From Methanobacteriota archaeon (GTDB taxonomy: Archaea; Thermoplasmatota; Poseidoniia; Poseidoniales; Thalassarchaeaceae), in assembly GCA_002683155.1 (NCBI GenBank), contig NYST01000041.1, positions 1 through 6,351 of the forward strand: DNA of 6,351 nt. Direction: 5' to 3'. The translations under genes were made by a program, and so were the position numbers. The notes under the pieces are model-generated. The model had not been told where the DNA came from. It saw only the letters and a program-made list of their open reading frames with translations, and ran no database searches. Shown piece after piece: positions 1 through 6,284 of this stretch. How positions within the stretch are numbered: the first letter of the stretch is position 1; each line of letters opens with the position of its first letter.

Positions 1-1034
1 CTATTCTGTGGCTTCACTAGTATTGTCCTAACTTCCCAGAGGTCCTTGAAAATCCTGTATCGTGCAGTGGCATCCAGGTAGTCTACCCCGCTGGTACCGC
101 CGGTCCCCGTCCTCTTCCCGATGATCCTCTCGACCATTCTCGCATGATCATGCCTCCACTTGGCCATCGACTCCTCGAGTTCTACGAATGCATCAATCAG
201 TTTCCTAGGCCATGTTAGTAGGGGCAATTCCCGGTAAGACTCGATGAATAGCAGGCCGGCACGACCCCGACTCACACCTCCCTCTGGAATTAGGAATGAG
301 GTCGCAGACTCCTGAGCAGAATCCAACCTCTGCTTCATCCTAGCCGAGGCATCCCCGTCCATCCCGGACATTCTCTCGAGTGCCTCGTTCCCCATCTGAA
401 GGTGTGCCTGCAAGTGAGAGTCGACATATTCCCTAACGATTGACTCATCATCCTCGCTTTCGAAAATAGATCCCATGATTGGGGTGCGCTCCATCCACCT
501 CATCAGAGCGTCATAGAGCGACTCATTACCCTGTTCCTCCTCTAGCCTTTCCAGGACCTCCTTGTCCTTGCCCCCTTTCTCGGCTAGTTTTCTGAACGTC
601 TCTATGGGGTCCATTCCGAACATTCGGTCCTCAGTCTCCAAACCCAGAAGGGACTCGAACTCCCTCATCTGGAACGACTCGAATCCAGAGGCAGTGCCCA
701 ATCCATCTCTGAAAGCCAGGAATCCTTGTGGCGTCAGAGTCTCTAGGACCGTCCACTGGCTTGCCATCAAGCGGAAAATCTCAGTAGTTCTTCCCAAATG
801 ATCGACAGCACGAGGGATATCGTCCTCGGGAACTGGTACCTGTGCCAGGATGTCCCTTGTCTCAGATAATTCCCTAATGACCTGCTTGAACCACAGTTCA
901 AATGTCTGATGGACGATTATGAAGTGCATCTCATCGGAAGAAATCCCCCTTTCATCGCCTTGAAGGTCCAATAATTCGTGAAGTCGCAGATAGTCACCAT
1001 AGGTCCAGTTGCCAGACCCCCCGCTTCCGCTCAT
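1..1034 (-). CDS. kynA: Tryptophan 2,3-dioxygenase, C-terminus cut by window edge
   Basis: Heme enzyme that adds O2 across the indole ring of L-tryptophan to give N-formylkynurenine, the first step of the kynurenine route; family members are cytosolic homotetramers. I translated 344 codons from ATG at 1034 with no stop before the edge. Family landmarks: TYGDYLRLHELL (11-22); FIIVHQTFELWFK (38-50) with distal His42; TPQGFLAFRD (101-110) with Arg109, the expected substrate-carboxylate contact, and Phe105 as in the human enzyme (Tyr in Xanthomonas); SGFESFQ (116-122); WRHDHARMV (293-301) with His297 as proximal heme ligand; and GTGGTSG (310-316) with Thr311. The 14-residue spacing from His297 to Thr311 matches the family. 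The region 260-340 resembles the animal/Bacteroidetes form more than the short Xanthomonas form. Only a few residues should be missing, since relatives end soon after the 'LSTYLIPR'-like segment, here VRTILVKPQN. It is divergent from the acetyltransferase gene. No other kynurenine-pathway gene is in view. Confidence 0.93.
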   Translation of the reverse strand, partial: MSGSGGSGNWTYGDYLRLHELLDLQGDERGISSDEMHFIIVHQTFELWFKQVIRELSETRDILAQVPVPEDDIPRAVDHLGRTTEIFRLMASQWTVLETLTPQGFLAFRDGLGTASGFESFQMREFESLLGLETEDRMFGMDPIETFRKLAEKGGKDKEVLERLEEEQGNESLYDALMRWMERTPIMGSIFESEDDESIVREYVDSHLQAHLQMGNEALERMSGMDGDASARMKQRLDSAQESATSFLIPEGGVSRGRAGLLFIESYRELPLLTWPRKLIDAFVELEESMAKWRHDHARMVERIIGKRTGTGGTSGVDYLDATARYRIFKDLWEVRTILVKPQN

Positions 1035-1035
1035 A

Positions 1036-1049
1036 GCCTCGCATGAGGC
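1036..1049 (-). repeat. Inverted repeat in the dioxygenase leader
   Basis: GCCTC-gcat-GAGGC is a perfect 5-bp inverted repeat with a 4-nt loop, ending one base before the dioxygenase start codon. In the mRNA it would form a GC-rich hairpin over the place where a ribosome binding site would lie; the only GAGG there is 2 nt from the ATG, too close to act as one. It could dampen translation or be a protein-binding site. The stem is short, so chance occurrence is possible. Confidence 0.3.
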
Positions 1050-1076
1050 AGCCCACTTGAAGCGTTGCCGCCGAAT

Positions 1077-1091
1077 TAGAAATTCTATAAC
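1077..1091. promoter_or_regulatory. Putative shared TATA element of a divergent promoter
   Basis: The only AT-rich stretch in the 73-bp spacer between the two divergent genes. It reads TATAA on the plus strand (1086-1090) and GTTATAG on the minus strand. On the plus strand it lies about 20-26 bp before the two ATG codons at 1108 and 1114, fitting an archaeal leaderless transcript of the acetyltransferase. On the minus strand it would place a start near 1062, giving the dioxygenase a leader of roughly 28 nt. Two small overlapping inverted repeats cover it: GAATT-aga-AATTC (1073-1085) and TAGAA-a-TTCTA (1077-1087), possibly an operator. Assignment rests on position and composition only. Confidence 0.4.
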
Positions 1092-1107
1092 TCCCCAATG
1101 TGTGGCA

Positions 1108-1719
1108 ATGTCGATGTCTGGCTCAATTGGTTGGCCAGAGGACACCGACGCCCCCCATCCCGAACCTGCAAAATCATTGTTCGTGGAGGAAGGCTTGGAA
1201 ATTGCTGCCCCAATGGAGGGAGACGCGCAAGAGCTGTTCAACATAGTCGATGAGAATAGAGCATACCTGAGGAAGTGGCTTCCTTGGTTGGATGATGTCA
1301 AGTCAGTGGATGACGAACTCTCTCTGATCCGGAGCCTCTCAGAGAAAAAGTCCGATGAATTCACCCTCTACATAATTCGTCAATTCGGGAATTTGGTGGG
1401 CGTGATAAGCCTGAACTGGGTGGATTGGAGTAACAGGAGCTTCGGATTGGGGTATTGGCTCTCTCAGTCTTCGTCTGGACATGGGATAATGACCAAGGCA
1501 TGCTCAAGGCTGATGGATCACTGCTTCGATGATCTGAAGCTCCATAGGTCAGTGATAGAGGCAGCAGTAGAGAATTACCCAAGCCGAGCAGTTGCAGAGA
1601 GGCTGGGCATGAGGATCGAAGGGATCTCAAAGGATAGGGAGTGGTTGTATGACCACTTCACTGACAGTTCACTATACGCAATCACTGCACCAGAGTGGAA
1701 GTCTAGAAATCATGGCTGA
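1108..1719 (+). CDS. GNAT acetyltransferase, RimJ/RimL-like
   Basis: Predicted to transfer an acetyl group from acetyl-CoA to an amine; the closest resemblance is to the RimL / YdaF group, whose members acetylate protein N-termini or small molecules. With ATG at 1108 the protein is 203 residues, close to the family's 180-200. Visible elements: N-terminal strand and helix with LRKWLPWLDD (54-63); VGVISLNWVD (97-106); NRSFGLGYWLS (109-119); the acetyl-CoA loop SSSGHGIMTKA (121-131), where relatives have Q-x-GKGIMT; and ENYPSRAVAERLGMRIEG (155-172), the hallmark of this subgroup, followed by EWLYDHFTDSSLYAIT. The reading frame stays open back to 1009, but that part overlaps the dioxygenase and looks non-coding, so I start at 1108; ATG at 1114 is equally possible. 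No Shine-Dalgarno site is present and a TATA-like box lies upstream, which suits a leaderless mRNA. Its end overlaps the convergent RqcH gene by 10 bp. Substrate unknown. Confidence 0.88.
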   Translation: MSMSGSIGWPEDTDAPHPEPAKSLFVEEGLEIAAPMEGDAQELFNIVDENRAYLRKWLPWLDDVKSVDDELSLIRSLSEKKSDEFTLYIIRQFGNLVGVISLNWVDWSNRSFGLGYWLSQSSSGHGIMTKACSRLMDHCFDDLKLHRSVIEAAVENYPSRAVAERLGMRIEGISKDREWLYDHFTDSSLYAITAPEWKSRNHG

Positions 1720-3851
1720 ATTAGCCCGTGGTCTTCTACCGAGCATCCACCGGGCGGGAGACAGGAGAGGACGTCTTCCTGCGCCAATCCAGTAGATTTG
1801 GAGATCCTGTTAGCGACGCTGTCCTTCTTCTCCATGCCCGGGACTATCCTAGCCCACCTTTCGCACATCTCTGAGATGACCTTGGGAACTCCGGATACAG
1901 GGATGGGAACGCCATTCACTACGGCCAAACCGATCGCAATCTCCAATGGAGTGTCCCGATGCCAACTTCTCTCCCCCCTTACCACGAATGACCCTCTTGC
2001 TAGAGACTCCCCGGTCTCCGTGGTCTTGGATACCTGACTCGATCTGGCATGGAAGGCAGTAGCCGCGGCACCACCGCTTCCCCACGCTCTCGACCAGCAA
2101 ACAGAGATCTGAGCCGCTTCTGAGATGACGGAGTCATCCAATTCACGAGCATCTTCCAATCCCTCGCCAAGTGTCTGAGATATCTGCAGTGATGCCACTC
2201 CTTCCGGGACGATTCCTTGCTGAGAATTACTCGGAATCAAACCGTCTTTGAGTTTCAGGGAGCATGAAGGGGCCCCATGTAGGTCAGCATGGAAGTACAG
2301 GTCACTGGACGTGAGGTGCTTCCTCACCAACACGTCGTTCCCTTTCGCATCCTTCCCCCCAATTAGCAGATGCCCTCCAGAAACTATCGCCCAGCGATAC
2401 TTTTCGAACCAGAATCTTCTGGCCCTCTTCCTCCCCTTGAGCCTTCCCAAAGCCGCCTCCTTGGCAGCCTTCTTCTCGGCATTCTTCCTGGATCTCTCCG
2501 TCCTCTCCAGAGCCTCTTGAGCCCCCTTCGCCTTGTTCTTCTGGGTTCGCGCCTCTTCGAAGTACCTCTGCGCATTCTGATGCACGGTCTTGGAACTCTC
2601 TAGCGTGACCTTGGCCCCTGGCTCGCCGTCTTCATCTGGAAGGTATGCAACAACTGTATGCTTGGAAGGGTTCACGCTGTCCACCCAAACAACCTCACGA
2701 GCAATTTCTGCAACATCATGCCACCCCTTCTCTTCCACGGCAGCACTAAGCTGAGTCAGAATCGAGTCCACGTGCTCCCAGTTATCCTGGATCGACTTGC
2801 CAAGCTCCTGTGTGATTGCCGCTCTCTGGTTGAACCTCTCTATCGCCTTCTCTTGCTGGGAGGCCCTCCTCGTCAACTTCGAGCTTTCGTCCTCGGCGCT
2901 CTCACCCGTCTCGATCAACTTCTCTTCCTCTCTTCGGATGAATGCTGCAGCATCATGTGATCCGAAAATGAAATCGTAGACTTGGGATAGGCTGCTGGCG
3001 CTCACCCTCATTGCATCATCCATCGATGGCAGGTTGATTGGGGAGAACTCGATGATTCCAGCCGCTGCCGAATCCCTCTCAGACTCGTTGTCTGCATCCA
3101 CCCATGAGGCCTTTGATTTCGCATCGGAAAGCCAGATGTTCCCCCCCTCTCCGCCATCTAGGTCACCTAGCATTTCCTTCAAAGCGGCCTCGAGCGAATC
3201 CCTCTGCTCGACGGTAAGGGAATCAGATTGCGCGTCTTCGTCTAATCCTGAGATGGAGCATACTGCACTCCCGTACACCCTGCCAAGATTTGCCCTTGAG
3301 GCTAGGGTCCTGATAAGGCCATGATCGCTGCCAGCCAGAATCTCGTCAAGTGCAGCCCTATCCAGATTCCTTGGATCAATTGCCTCTGGCGGAGGGGCGT
3401 ACCTCTCTCCCTTCTTCAGCGAACGGCTAGCGTACTTGGCGTGTGTAAGGGGGCGGATTATCACTCCCTCCTCGTCCAGAAGCAAAACGTTCCCATCTCG
3501 GAATAGCTCTATCACGATGCTTAGAGTCCCTCTTCCATGCTCGAATTCCAATCGAATCACTCTGTCGAATCCGAATTGCTCGACCCCAACCAACCTGGAG
3601 TTGTTGAGGTGCTTCCGAAGAATCATTGCAAACTGGGAGGGTTGTGTCGGCATTGGCCTATCCCTGTTAGATGCGTATGCCCTCAGCCCCCTTACAATCA
3701 CTAGATCTGTCGATGGCTCGCCCTTCCTGTTCAGTCGCAAAACTATCTGTTCGTAGTGCGGTTGGTACGCCTTCCTCACTCTAGCACCGACCATGTCCGA
3801 CAGCTCTCGCACAATTCGCGCGATTTCGAAAGAGGATGACTGGCTCCGCAT
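1710..3851 (-). CDS. rqcH: Archaeal RqcH/Rqc2 (NFACT family) ribosome quality-control protein
   Basis: NFACT proteins bind the 50S subunit carrying an obstructed nascent chain, and in bacteria and eukaryotes recruit tRNA to add C-terminal Ala or Ala/Thr tails that mark the chain for degradation; archaeal members are thought to act likewise. Domains in this 713-residue protein: NFACT-N from residue 1 (SSFEIARIVREL, FAMILRKHL at 74-82, VEQFGFDRVI at 90-99); helix-hairpin-helix around 175-205 (LASRANLGRVYGSAV); coiled coils about 305-370 and 425-475; NFACT-R about 478-535 (RRFWFEKYRWAIVSGGHLLIGGKDA, YFHADLHGAPS); and the C-terminal part VSKTTETGESLARGSFVVRGERSW (607-630) with TPLEIAIG. Asp96-Arg97 match the Asp-Arg pair needed for tailing by Bacillus RqcH, so it looks active. 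About 35 extra residues (537-572) separate HGAP from the helix ISEAAQISVCWSRAW. ATG at 3851 fits the usual N-terminus. It lies 62 nt after the hydrolase gene. Confidence 0.93.
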   Translation of the reverse strand: MRSQSSSFEIARIVRELSDMVGARVRKAYQPHYEQIVLRLNRKGEPSTDLVIVRGLRAYASNRDRPMPTQPSQFAMILRKHLNNSRLVGVEQFGFDRVIRLEFEHGRGTLSIVIELFRDGNVLLLDEEGVIIRPLTHAKYASRSLKKGERYAPPPEAIDPRNLDRAALDEILAGSDHGLIRTLASRANLGRVYGSAVCSISGLDEDAQSDSLTVEQRDSLEAALKEMLGDLDGGEGGNIWLSDAKSKASWVDADNESERDSAAAGIIEFSPINLPSMDDAMRVSASSLSQVYDFIFGSHDAAAFIRREEEKLIETGESAEDESSKLTRRASQQEKAIERFNQRAAITQELGKSIQDNWEHVDSILTQLSAAVEEKGWHDVAEIAREVVWVDSVNPSKHTVVAYLPDEDGEPGAKVTLESSKTVHQNAQRYFEEARTQKNKAKGAQEALERTERSRKNAEKKAAKEAALGRLKGRKRARRFWFEKYRWAIVSGGHLLIGGKDAKGNDVLVRKHLTSSDLYFHADLHGAPSCSLKLKDGLIPSNSQQGIVPEGVASLQISQTLGEGLEDARELDDSVISEAAQISVCWSRAWGSGGAAATAFHARSSQVSKTTETGESLARGSFVVRGERSWHRDTPLEIAIGLAVVNGVPIPVSGVPKVISEMCERWARIVPGMEKKDSVANRISKSTGLAQEDVLSCLPPGGCSVEDHGLIQP

Positions 3852-3913
3852 GATTCCAGTTATTGTCCGGAACGGCCCCCTTCATCAGGGAATCGATAGG
3901 GGAGATTGCACAC

Positions 3914-4768
3914 TCAAGTCAGGGAAGAGTGGAAATCTCCAATCTCACTCAGGACGTCTGGCTCGTGAGCGTATTGGTTAGAAGGTACCTTGATCATCCT
4001 GCAATCCGGAATTGAATCCGCGATCCTCTCGACTTTGTCGAAGTCATGCAGGGTGTCCGATGCGGCAGTCATCACCGCACATGGGACTTCGATCTTCGAT
4101 AGGTCTCCGGGAAGGCTGTATCCTAGGTTCCATCTAGCGGAGAGGAGCATTCGTTGGACGTCTTGAGCCAGCAGGGCCCTGCGATAACGGACCTTCTGAC
4201 CCTCTTCCTTTGTCCTCCTGTTCACTACCCAGGCCACGAAACCAACCATCTTTCGGAAAGCCACCATGGGGAGCGGCGAGTAGATGATCATCCTAGACCA
4301 GAGTGGGAATCTGAAGTCCGGGTTCGGAGCAAGGAGGACAGAACTCCTGCCACTCAAGTCACCCTTCTCGAACGCATCGATAAGGAGGGTCGAGCCTAGT
4401 GACGAAGAGTACCAGTCAATATTCTCCTGATCGACGTCCAAGGCTTCTAGAACGGCGGCGATGTCTTTCGAGTGCCTCTCGATGGAAAAGTCATCCTTGG
4501 AAATCCTCCTGTCGAATTTCGAACTGGCCTTCTCCCTAGTCTCGATGTAGATTAGATGCCTGCTCTTTACCCAATCAGTGACCAATGGACGCCACCCCTC
4601 GAAGAGAGAACCCCAACCTGGAACCATCACCACGGTTCCGGAATCCGGCTCTACCCCCTCTTCATTCCAGACCAGTACCCTAATCGAGACTCCTGACTCC
4701 ACTTCGATCCAATGCTCATCAGCGACTCGTCCATCCAAATCCGGAGGACCGTTCCAAAGACCTTCCAC
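3914..4768 (-). CDS. Alpha/beta-fold hydrolase, substrate unknown
   Basis: A 284-residue single-domain hydrolase, probably a cytosolic esterase, lipase or related enzyme; the substrate cannot be read from sequence. Strand and oxyanion loop: TVVMVPGWGSLFEGW (45-59). The nucleophile elbow is YSSSLGS (120-126), with Ser123 as the likely nucleophile; the usual GxSxG is SSSLG here, so the first glycine is replaced. The probable acid is Asp238 in TAASDTLHD after the strand VPCAVM, and the histidine is His268 in NQYAHEPD, both at standard spacing. Between them, residues 152-220 form a cap with a hydrophobic stretch (about 160-182) followed by an Arg/Lys-rich segment, which might touch membrane. The start is GTG at 4768: an in-frame stop lies at 4787-4789, no ATG or GTG occurs between, and the next Met (48) falls inside the core fold. 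It sits 49 nt after the protease gene and 62 nt before rqcH. Confidence 0.82.
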   Translation of the reverse strand: MEGLWNGPPDLDGRVADEHWIEVESGVSIRVLVWNEEGVEPDSGTVVMVPGWGSLFEGWRPLVTDWVKSRHLIYIETREKASSKFDRRISKDDFSIERHSKDIAAVLEALDVDQENIDWYSSSLGSTLLIDAFEKGDLSGRSSVLLAPNPDFRFPLWSRMIIYSPLPMVAFRKMVGFVAWVVNRRTKEEGQKVRYRRALLAQDVQRMLLSARWNLGYSLPGDLSKIEVPCAVMTAASDTLHDFDKVERIADSIPDCRMIKVPSNQYAHEPDVLSEIGDFHSSLT

Positions 4769-4817
4769 GAGAATCAGAACAACCTCTCAGATTTCAGAGT
4801 TCGTCTTTCCGCGAGGG

Positions 4818-6242
4818 TCATCTTCTTCTGCCACCCGATGACCTTCTGCCACCCGATGACCTTCTGCCACCCGATGACCTTCCGCCACCCGATGACCTTC
4901 CGCCACCCGATGACCTCCCCCTCGTTCTCCTTGAGGTGCGAACCCTCCTAGGCGGTCCCCCGAAGCGGACCCTCGGGCCCCAGCTAGGTCCCCAGTATCT
5001 CCCGCCGTAACCCTGCTGTGGCCCTCCGTGATACCCGCCTCCTTGATTAAATTGGACTCCTGAATTGACTCCCCAACCGGTTTTGGGCCCGTTGCTGAAT
5101 CTGGCGTTGACCAAGGTTACAACCAAGATGAGGAAGAAGGGCATTCCACAGCAGAAGAGGATACCGAAGCCTACTGACGCTGGGCTCTCCAAACTATTGT
5201 CTTCTGGATTTTCGACATCGTACCAAACCGTCACTGGGCTACCTAACGGAAGCACAACGTCCTCCACGTGCTCTAGGCAGTAATCACCCCATACCCCTAG
5301 GAAAAGGCCGCCTTCTGACCTGAACTCGACTCCGTCTACGTCGAAGGAGTACTGCACATCGGCCCCGCACTCGTACTCGTAGTAGTAATAGCAGTCATAG
5401 TGGATGTCATTGTATTCGTCATACAGGCAATCTTCGACTTCGTACTCTTCTTCCCACCACTCAGTGCCTTCCAGCACGACCCCAGTAGTAGACTCGTATA
5501 CTGGCTCTCCTCCCAGTACGACGGCTCCCAACCCGAAGAAGAATAGAGTAATCATAGCAGCGAGGCCAATCGCGACCGCCTCTCCCGGAGAAAGCCACCA
5601 AAGCCCCATGACCCCGTCCCCAGAACCCTTCTTCTCTTCTTGGATGGCCCTCTCTGAACCGGTTTGAGTAAGGGTCATCACATCGTCGTCGATGTTCATC
5701 TCGACCTCATTCAGGAAAGACATCCCAAGGAGTATGTCACCACCCATCCCGCTGTCCATACCATCGCTTGAGTTGCCCAAAACGTTTCGAACTACGATTC
5801 CTCCGACTCTGACTTCTTCAAGATGAACTTCGTACCCCTTGGATTTACCATTGGCAGTATTCAACCACTGGGTCTTCCCACGTTTCCCGCCTACGTACTC
5901 CATTTGACTCGTCCCCATTGAGACATATGTGGCCCCCGTGTCCACCAGGAAGTTGACCTGTTTACCATTGATCGAACCTTCCGTTCGATACATGCCTCGA
6001 ATGGCCCTGATCCTGACTTCAGCTGTCCCGCCCTCGGTAACCCCACCAGGGACGAGCTCCTCCGTCTTATGCTTGAATTGGGCCACCTTGTAATCATGCT
6101 CGGCCTCTGCCAACTCCTCTTGGCGCCTGATCCGCTCCTTCTCTGCTTCATCGATCATTTCTTCGACAGACTTCTTGGAATCCTCTGCGCCAGCCGATGG
6201 TCCGTCCTCATCATGGTCCCACCAACGGTCCTTGCTAGCCAT
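4818..6242 (-). CDS. Membrane protein with retropepsin-like protease and DUF3592-like domains
   Basis: 474 residues with an unusual domain order. Residues 1-65 are charged and helical (EEMIDEAEKERIRRQEEL, probable coiled coil) with no signal peptide. Residues 75-193 form a single-copy clan AA aspartic protease domain: VNFLVDTGATYVSM (96-109) with catalytic Asp101, NTANGKSKGYEVHLEEVRVGGI (128-149) and the closing DILLGMSFLNEV (169-180). As in retroviral proteases, two chains should pair to form one active site. Membrane segments lie at about 219-243 and 355-378. The loop between them begins with a Tyr/Asp/Glu-rich part holding Cys272, 284 and 292, then a DUF3592-like stretch (VQYSFDVDGVEF, VTVWYDVENPEDNSLES). 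The tail (385-474) is rich in Gly, then Arg, ending in RSSGG repeats. The Arg-rich tail suggests a cytosolic C-terminus, which with two membrane passes also puts the protease in the cytosol. ATG at 6242 lies 39 nt after the preceding gene's stop. The target is unknown. Confidence 0.85.
   Translation of the reverse strand: MASKDRWWDHDEDGPSAGAEDSKKSVEEMIDEAEKERIRRQEELAEAEHDYKVAQFKHKTEELVPGGVTEGGTAEVRIRAIRGMYRTEGSINGKQVNFLVDTGATYVSMGTSQMEYVGGKRGKTQWLNTANGKSKGYEVHLEEVRVGGIVVRNVLGNSSDGMDSGMGGDILLGMSFLNEVEMNIDDDVMTLTQTGSERAIQEEKKGSGDGVMGLWWLSPGEAVAIGLAAMITLFFFGLGAVVLGGEPVYESTTGVVLEGTEWWEEEYEVEDCLYDEYNDIHYDCYYYYEYECGADVQYSFDVDGVEFRSEGGLFLGVWGDYCLEHVEDVVLPLGSPVTVWYDVENPEDNSLESPASVGFGILFCCGMPFFLILVVTLVNARFSNGPKTGWGVNSGVQFNQGGGYHGGPQQGYGGRYWGPSWGPRVRFGGPPRRVRTSRRTRGRSSGGGRSSGGGRSSGGRRSSGGRRSSGGRRR
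4829..4918 (-). repeat. Five tandem 18-bp repeats coding the RSSGG tail
   Basis: Five consecutive units of TGCCACCCGATGACCTTC (plus-strand reading). Units 1-3 are identical, units 4 and 5 begin with C instead of T, and unit 5 ends CTCC instead of CTTC. On the coding strand each unit encodes six residues (RRSSGG, or GRSSGG where the first base differs), forming the end of the protease-DUF3592 protein about 9 bp before its stop codon. Because 18 is a multiple of three, gain or loss of units would keep the frame. Near-identity points to recent expansion by slippage or unequal exchange. Confidence 0.95.
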
Positions 6243-6274
6243 ATTGCTGGTGCAAAGCGTCGGGACCTTCGTTT

Positions 6275-6284
6275 TGAACGTTCA
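6275..6284. repeat. Perfect 10-bp palindrome in the gap before the protease gene
   Basis: TGAACGTTCA reads the same on both strands. It covers the stop codon of the upstream partial gene and lies about 33 bp before the protease start codon. It might be a regulator site, but a single 10-bp palindrome in this amount of sequence is weak evidence. Confidence 0.2.

Noticed and set aside
562..801. Plus-strand frame inside the dioxygenase gene
   Set aside because: Antisense of well-conserved dioxygenase sequence; no recognisable domain.
1009..1107. N-terminal extension of the acetyltransferase from a TTG codon
   Set aside because: It would overlap the dioxygenase start, has no resemblance to GNAT N-termini, and two ATG codons at 1108 and 1114 fit both the TATA position and the family length.
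2384..2575. Minus-strand Arg-rich small frame inside rqcH
   Set aside because: Frame-shifted reading of the Lys/Glu/Ala-rich coiled-coil region of rqcH; no sign of independent coding.
3877..3902. CCCCT/AGGGG inverted repeat between the hydrolase and rqcH as a terminator
   Set aside because: The stem is 5 bp with a loop of about 16 nt and no T-run follows on either strand, so a terminator call is not supported.
4829..4918. Possible CRISPR array
   Set aside because: The units are only 18 bp, directly adjacent with no spacers, and lie within a coding frame.
4712..4951. Plus-strand reading frame with a repeated CHPMTF peptide
   Set aside because: It is the antisense reading of the 18-bp repeat array. 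The opposite strand carries a long protein with clear domains.
5404..5667. Plus-strand Ser/Tyr-rich open frame
   Set aside because: Antisense of the acidic Tyr-rich loop of the protease fusion; its composition is explained by that bias.
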